DNA from: an uncultured Neomegalonema sp. | Lineage (GTDB): Bacteria > Pseudomonadota > Alphaproteobacteria > Rhodobacterales > Rhodobacteraceae | Direction of reading: 5' to 3' | Length of the DNA: 5,283 nt | Assembly (NCBI GenBank): GCA_937944035.1 | Contig: CALDZQ010000006.1 | Coordinates: 1 to 5,283, forward strand | In this document: piece by piece, positions 4,161 to 5,283 of the stretch | Position numbering within the stretch: the stretch's first letter is position 1 | How the letters are laid out: the number at the start of each line of letters is the position of its first letter | Position numbers and translations under genes: made by a program | The notes under the pieces: model-generated | Told to the model about the DNA's origin: nothing | The model's input: the letters and a program-made list of their open reading frames with translations, nothing else | Databases searched by the model: none

Positions 4161-5283
4161 TAGCAGAACTCGGACATTTCGCGCTGGTGCTCGCTTTTGC
4201 GGTGACGCTGGCACAGGCCATCATCCCGATGTGGGGGGCGCATAAAGGATACGCGGAGCCGATGCGGTTCGCGGAACCTGCTGCTTTAATTGGGTTTTTG
4301 CTGGTCGGCCTGTCATTCGCGGCGCTGACCTACAGTTTTATCACCTCGGATTTCTCGCTGAAATTGGTGACGAACAACTCGCACAGCGCCAAGCCGTTTC
4401 TGTACAAAATCGCCGGAGTGTGGGGGAACCACGAAGGGTCGATGCTGTTATGGGTGCTCATTCTGACCCTGTACGGCGCAATGGTCGCGGCGTTCGGGCA
4501 GAATATTCCCCCTGCCCTGCGTGCCCGGACATTGTCGGTTCAGGCAATGATCGGGGTGGCGTTTATGGCGTTTATCCTGTTCACATCGAACCCGTTCGAG
4601 CGGCTTGATCCGGTTCCGCTGGACGGTAACGGATTGAATCCATTGCTTCAGGACTGGGCCTTGGCGGCGCATCCTCCGTTTTTGTATCTAGGCTATGTCG
4701 GCCTGTCGATGCCGTTCAGCTTTGCCGTGGCGGCACTGATTGACGGGCGGGTTGATGCGGCTTGGGCGCGCTGGGTGCGGCCTTGGGCGCTGCTGGCATG
4801 GTCAACGCTGACGGTCGGGATCGCGTTGGGCAGCTATTGGGCGTATTACGAGCTGGGCTGGGGCGGCTGGTGGTTTTGGGACCCTGTTGAAAACGCAAGC
4901 TTTATGCCGTGGCTGATCGCCGCCGCACTGCTGCATTCGGCGGTGGTGGTCGAGAAGCGTTCGACGCTGAAAAGTTGGACGATTTTGCTGGCGATTATCG
5001 GGTTCTCACTGAGTTTGGTGGGGACGTTTATCGTGCGTTCGGGCCTGCTTACCAGCGTTCACGCCTTTGCGAGTGATCCTGAGCGGGGGGTGTTTATCCT
5101 CGGTATTCTCGCGGTTGCGACGGGGGGTGCGCTGGCGCTGTACGCGTGGCGGGCGCCGAAGATGGCCCCTGAGGGGGTGTTTGCCCCTGTGAGTCGTGAA
5201 AGCGGATTGATATTCAATAATTTAATGCTGACCGTTGGGACGGCGGTGGTGTTTATCGGAACGCTCTATCCGCTGTTTGTCGA
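4157..5283 (+). CDS. ccmF: Cytochrome c maturation heme lyase CcmF (N-terminal part, runs off the window)
   Basis: The first 375 codons, somewhat over half of a roughly 650-residue protein, are present. CcmF is the inner-membrane System I synthetase that takes heme from CcmE and joins it to apocytochrome c in the periplasm, together with CcmH. The start MIAELGHFALVLAFAV is the usual CcmF N-terminus. About ten hydrophobic segments are visible. The tryptophan-rich WWD heme-handling region GWGGWWFWDPVENASFMPW lies at 234-252. Histidines known as heme ligands in E. coli CcmF are all present one residue earlier: His172 (HPPFLYLGYVG, periplasmic His1), His260 (LLHS, transmembrane His1) and His302 (TSVHAF, periplasmic His2). 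The fourth, near residue 490, lies beyond the edge. ATG 4157 is preferred because the in-frame extension upstream has no ATG, GTG or TTG before a stop at 4052-4054. Initiation may be coupled to the short frame at 4146. Confidence 0.97.
   Translation, partial: MIAELGHFALVLAFAVTLAQAIIPMWGAHKGYAEPMRFAEPAALIGFLLVGLSFAALTYSFITSDFSLKLVTNNSHSAKPFLYKIAGVWGNHEGSMLLWVLILTLYGAMVAAFGQNIPPALRARTLSVQAMIGVAFMAFILFTSNPFERLDPVPLDGNGLNPLLQDWALAAHPPFLYLGYVGLSMPFSFAVAALIDGRVDAAWARWVRPWALLAWSTLTVGIALGSYWAYYELGWGGWWFWDPVENASFMPWLIAAALLHSAVVVEKRSTLKSWTILLAIIGFSLSLVGTFIVRSGLLTSVHAFASDPERGVFILGILAVATGGALALYAWRAPKMAPEGVFAPVSRESGLIFNNLMLTVGTAVVFIGTLYPLFV

Noticed and set aside
3949..4243. Two overlapping minus-strand frames of about 90 codons upstream of ccmF
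   Set aside because: Composition is unlike a folded protein, they overlap the ccmF start in antisense, and neither shows a family motif.

Overview
The window reads as ordinary chromosomal DNA of an alphaproteobacterium, possibly Rhodobacterales-like. The evidence is its moderately high GC, the style of the CcmF N-terminus, and mobile palindromes of the GTCAT-stem-ATCCA type common in alphaproteobacterial intergenic DNA. The clade assignment is inference. No insertion sequence, phage gene, CRISPR array, tRNA or rRNA is visible.

Layout. Positions 1-117 hold a leader, or the last codons of an upstream gene, followed by a good Shine-Dalgarno. A complete creatinase/aminopeptidase P-like (M24) gene follows on + (118-1257). 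It converges, with a 3-nt gap, on a two-gene minus-strand unit: an M20D amidohydrolase (2929-1781) followed by a small cupin_3 protein (1638-1261). An inverted pair of palindromic repeats (1671-1766) separates those two genes. A 239-nt divergent region (2930-3168) carries an AT-rich promoter-like stretch with an inverted repeat, and a second repeat pair (3038-3117). A DJ-1/PfpI protein with isonitrile-hydratase-like catalytic residues follows on + (3169-3777). A 379-nt gene-free stretch then holds a third palindrome, a cluster of TTGCG half-sites and a four-codon upstream frame. The window ends inside ccmF (4157 to the edge), the heme lyase of System I cytochrome c maturation.

How the genes may work together. 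The M24-like protein, the M20D enzyme and the DJ-1 protein belong to families that act on C-N bonds, and the cupin may be an accessory. Together they could form a small nitrogen-compound catabolic locus, but no substrate can be read from the sequence. CcmF is a separate housekeeping function.

Most notable observations: the M24 protein has lost essentially all five metal ligands; ccmF appears to be started through a four-codon frame ending in an ATGA overlap; and two repeat pairs share the same end sequences while their stems have changed by compensatory substitutions. I see no clear evidence of a wholly new multi-gene system.
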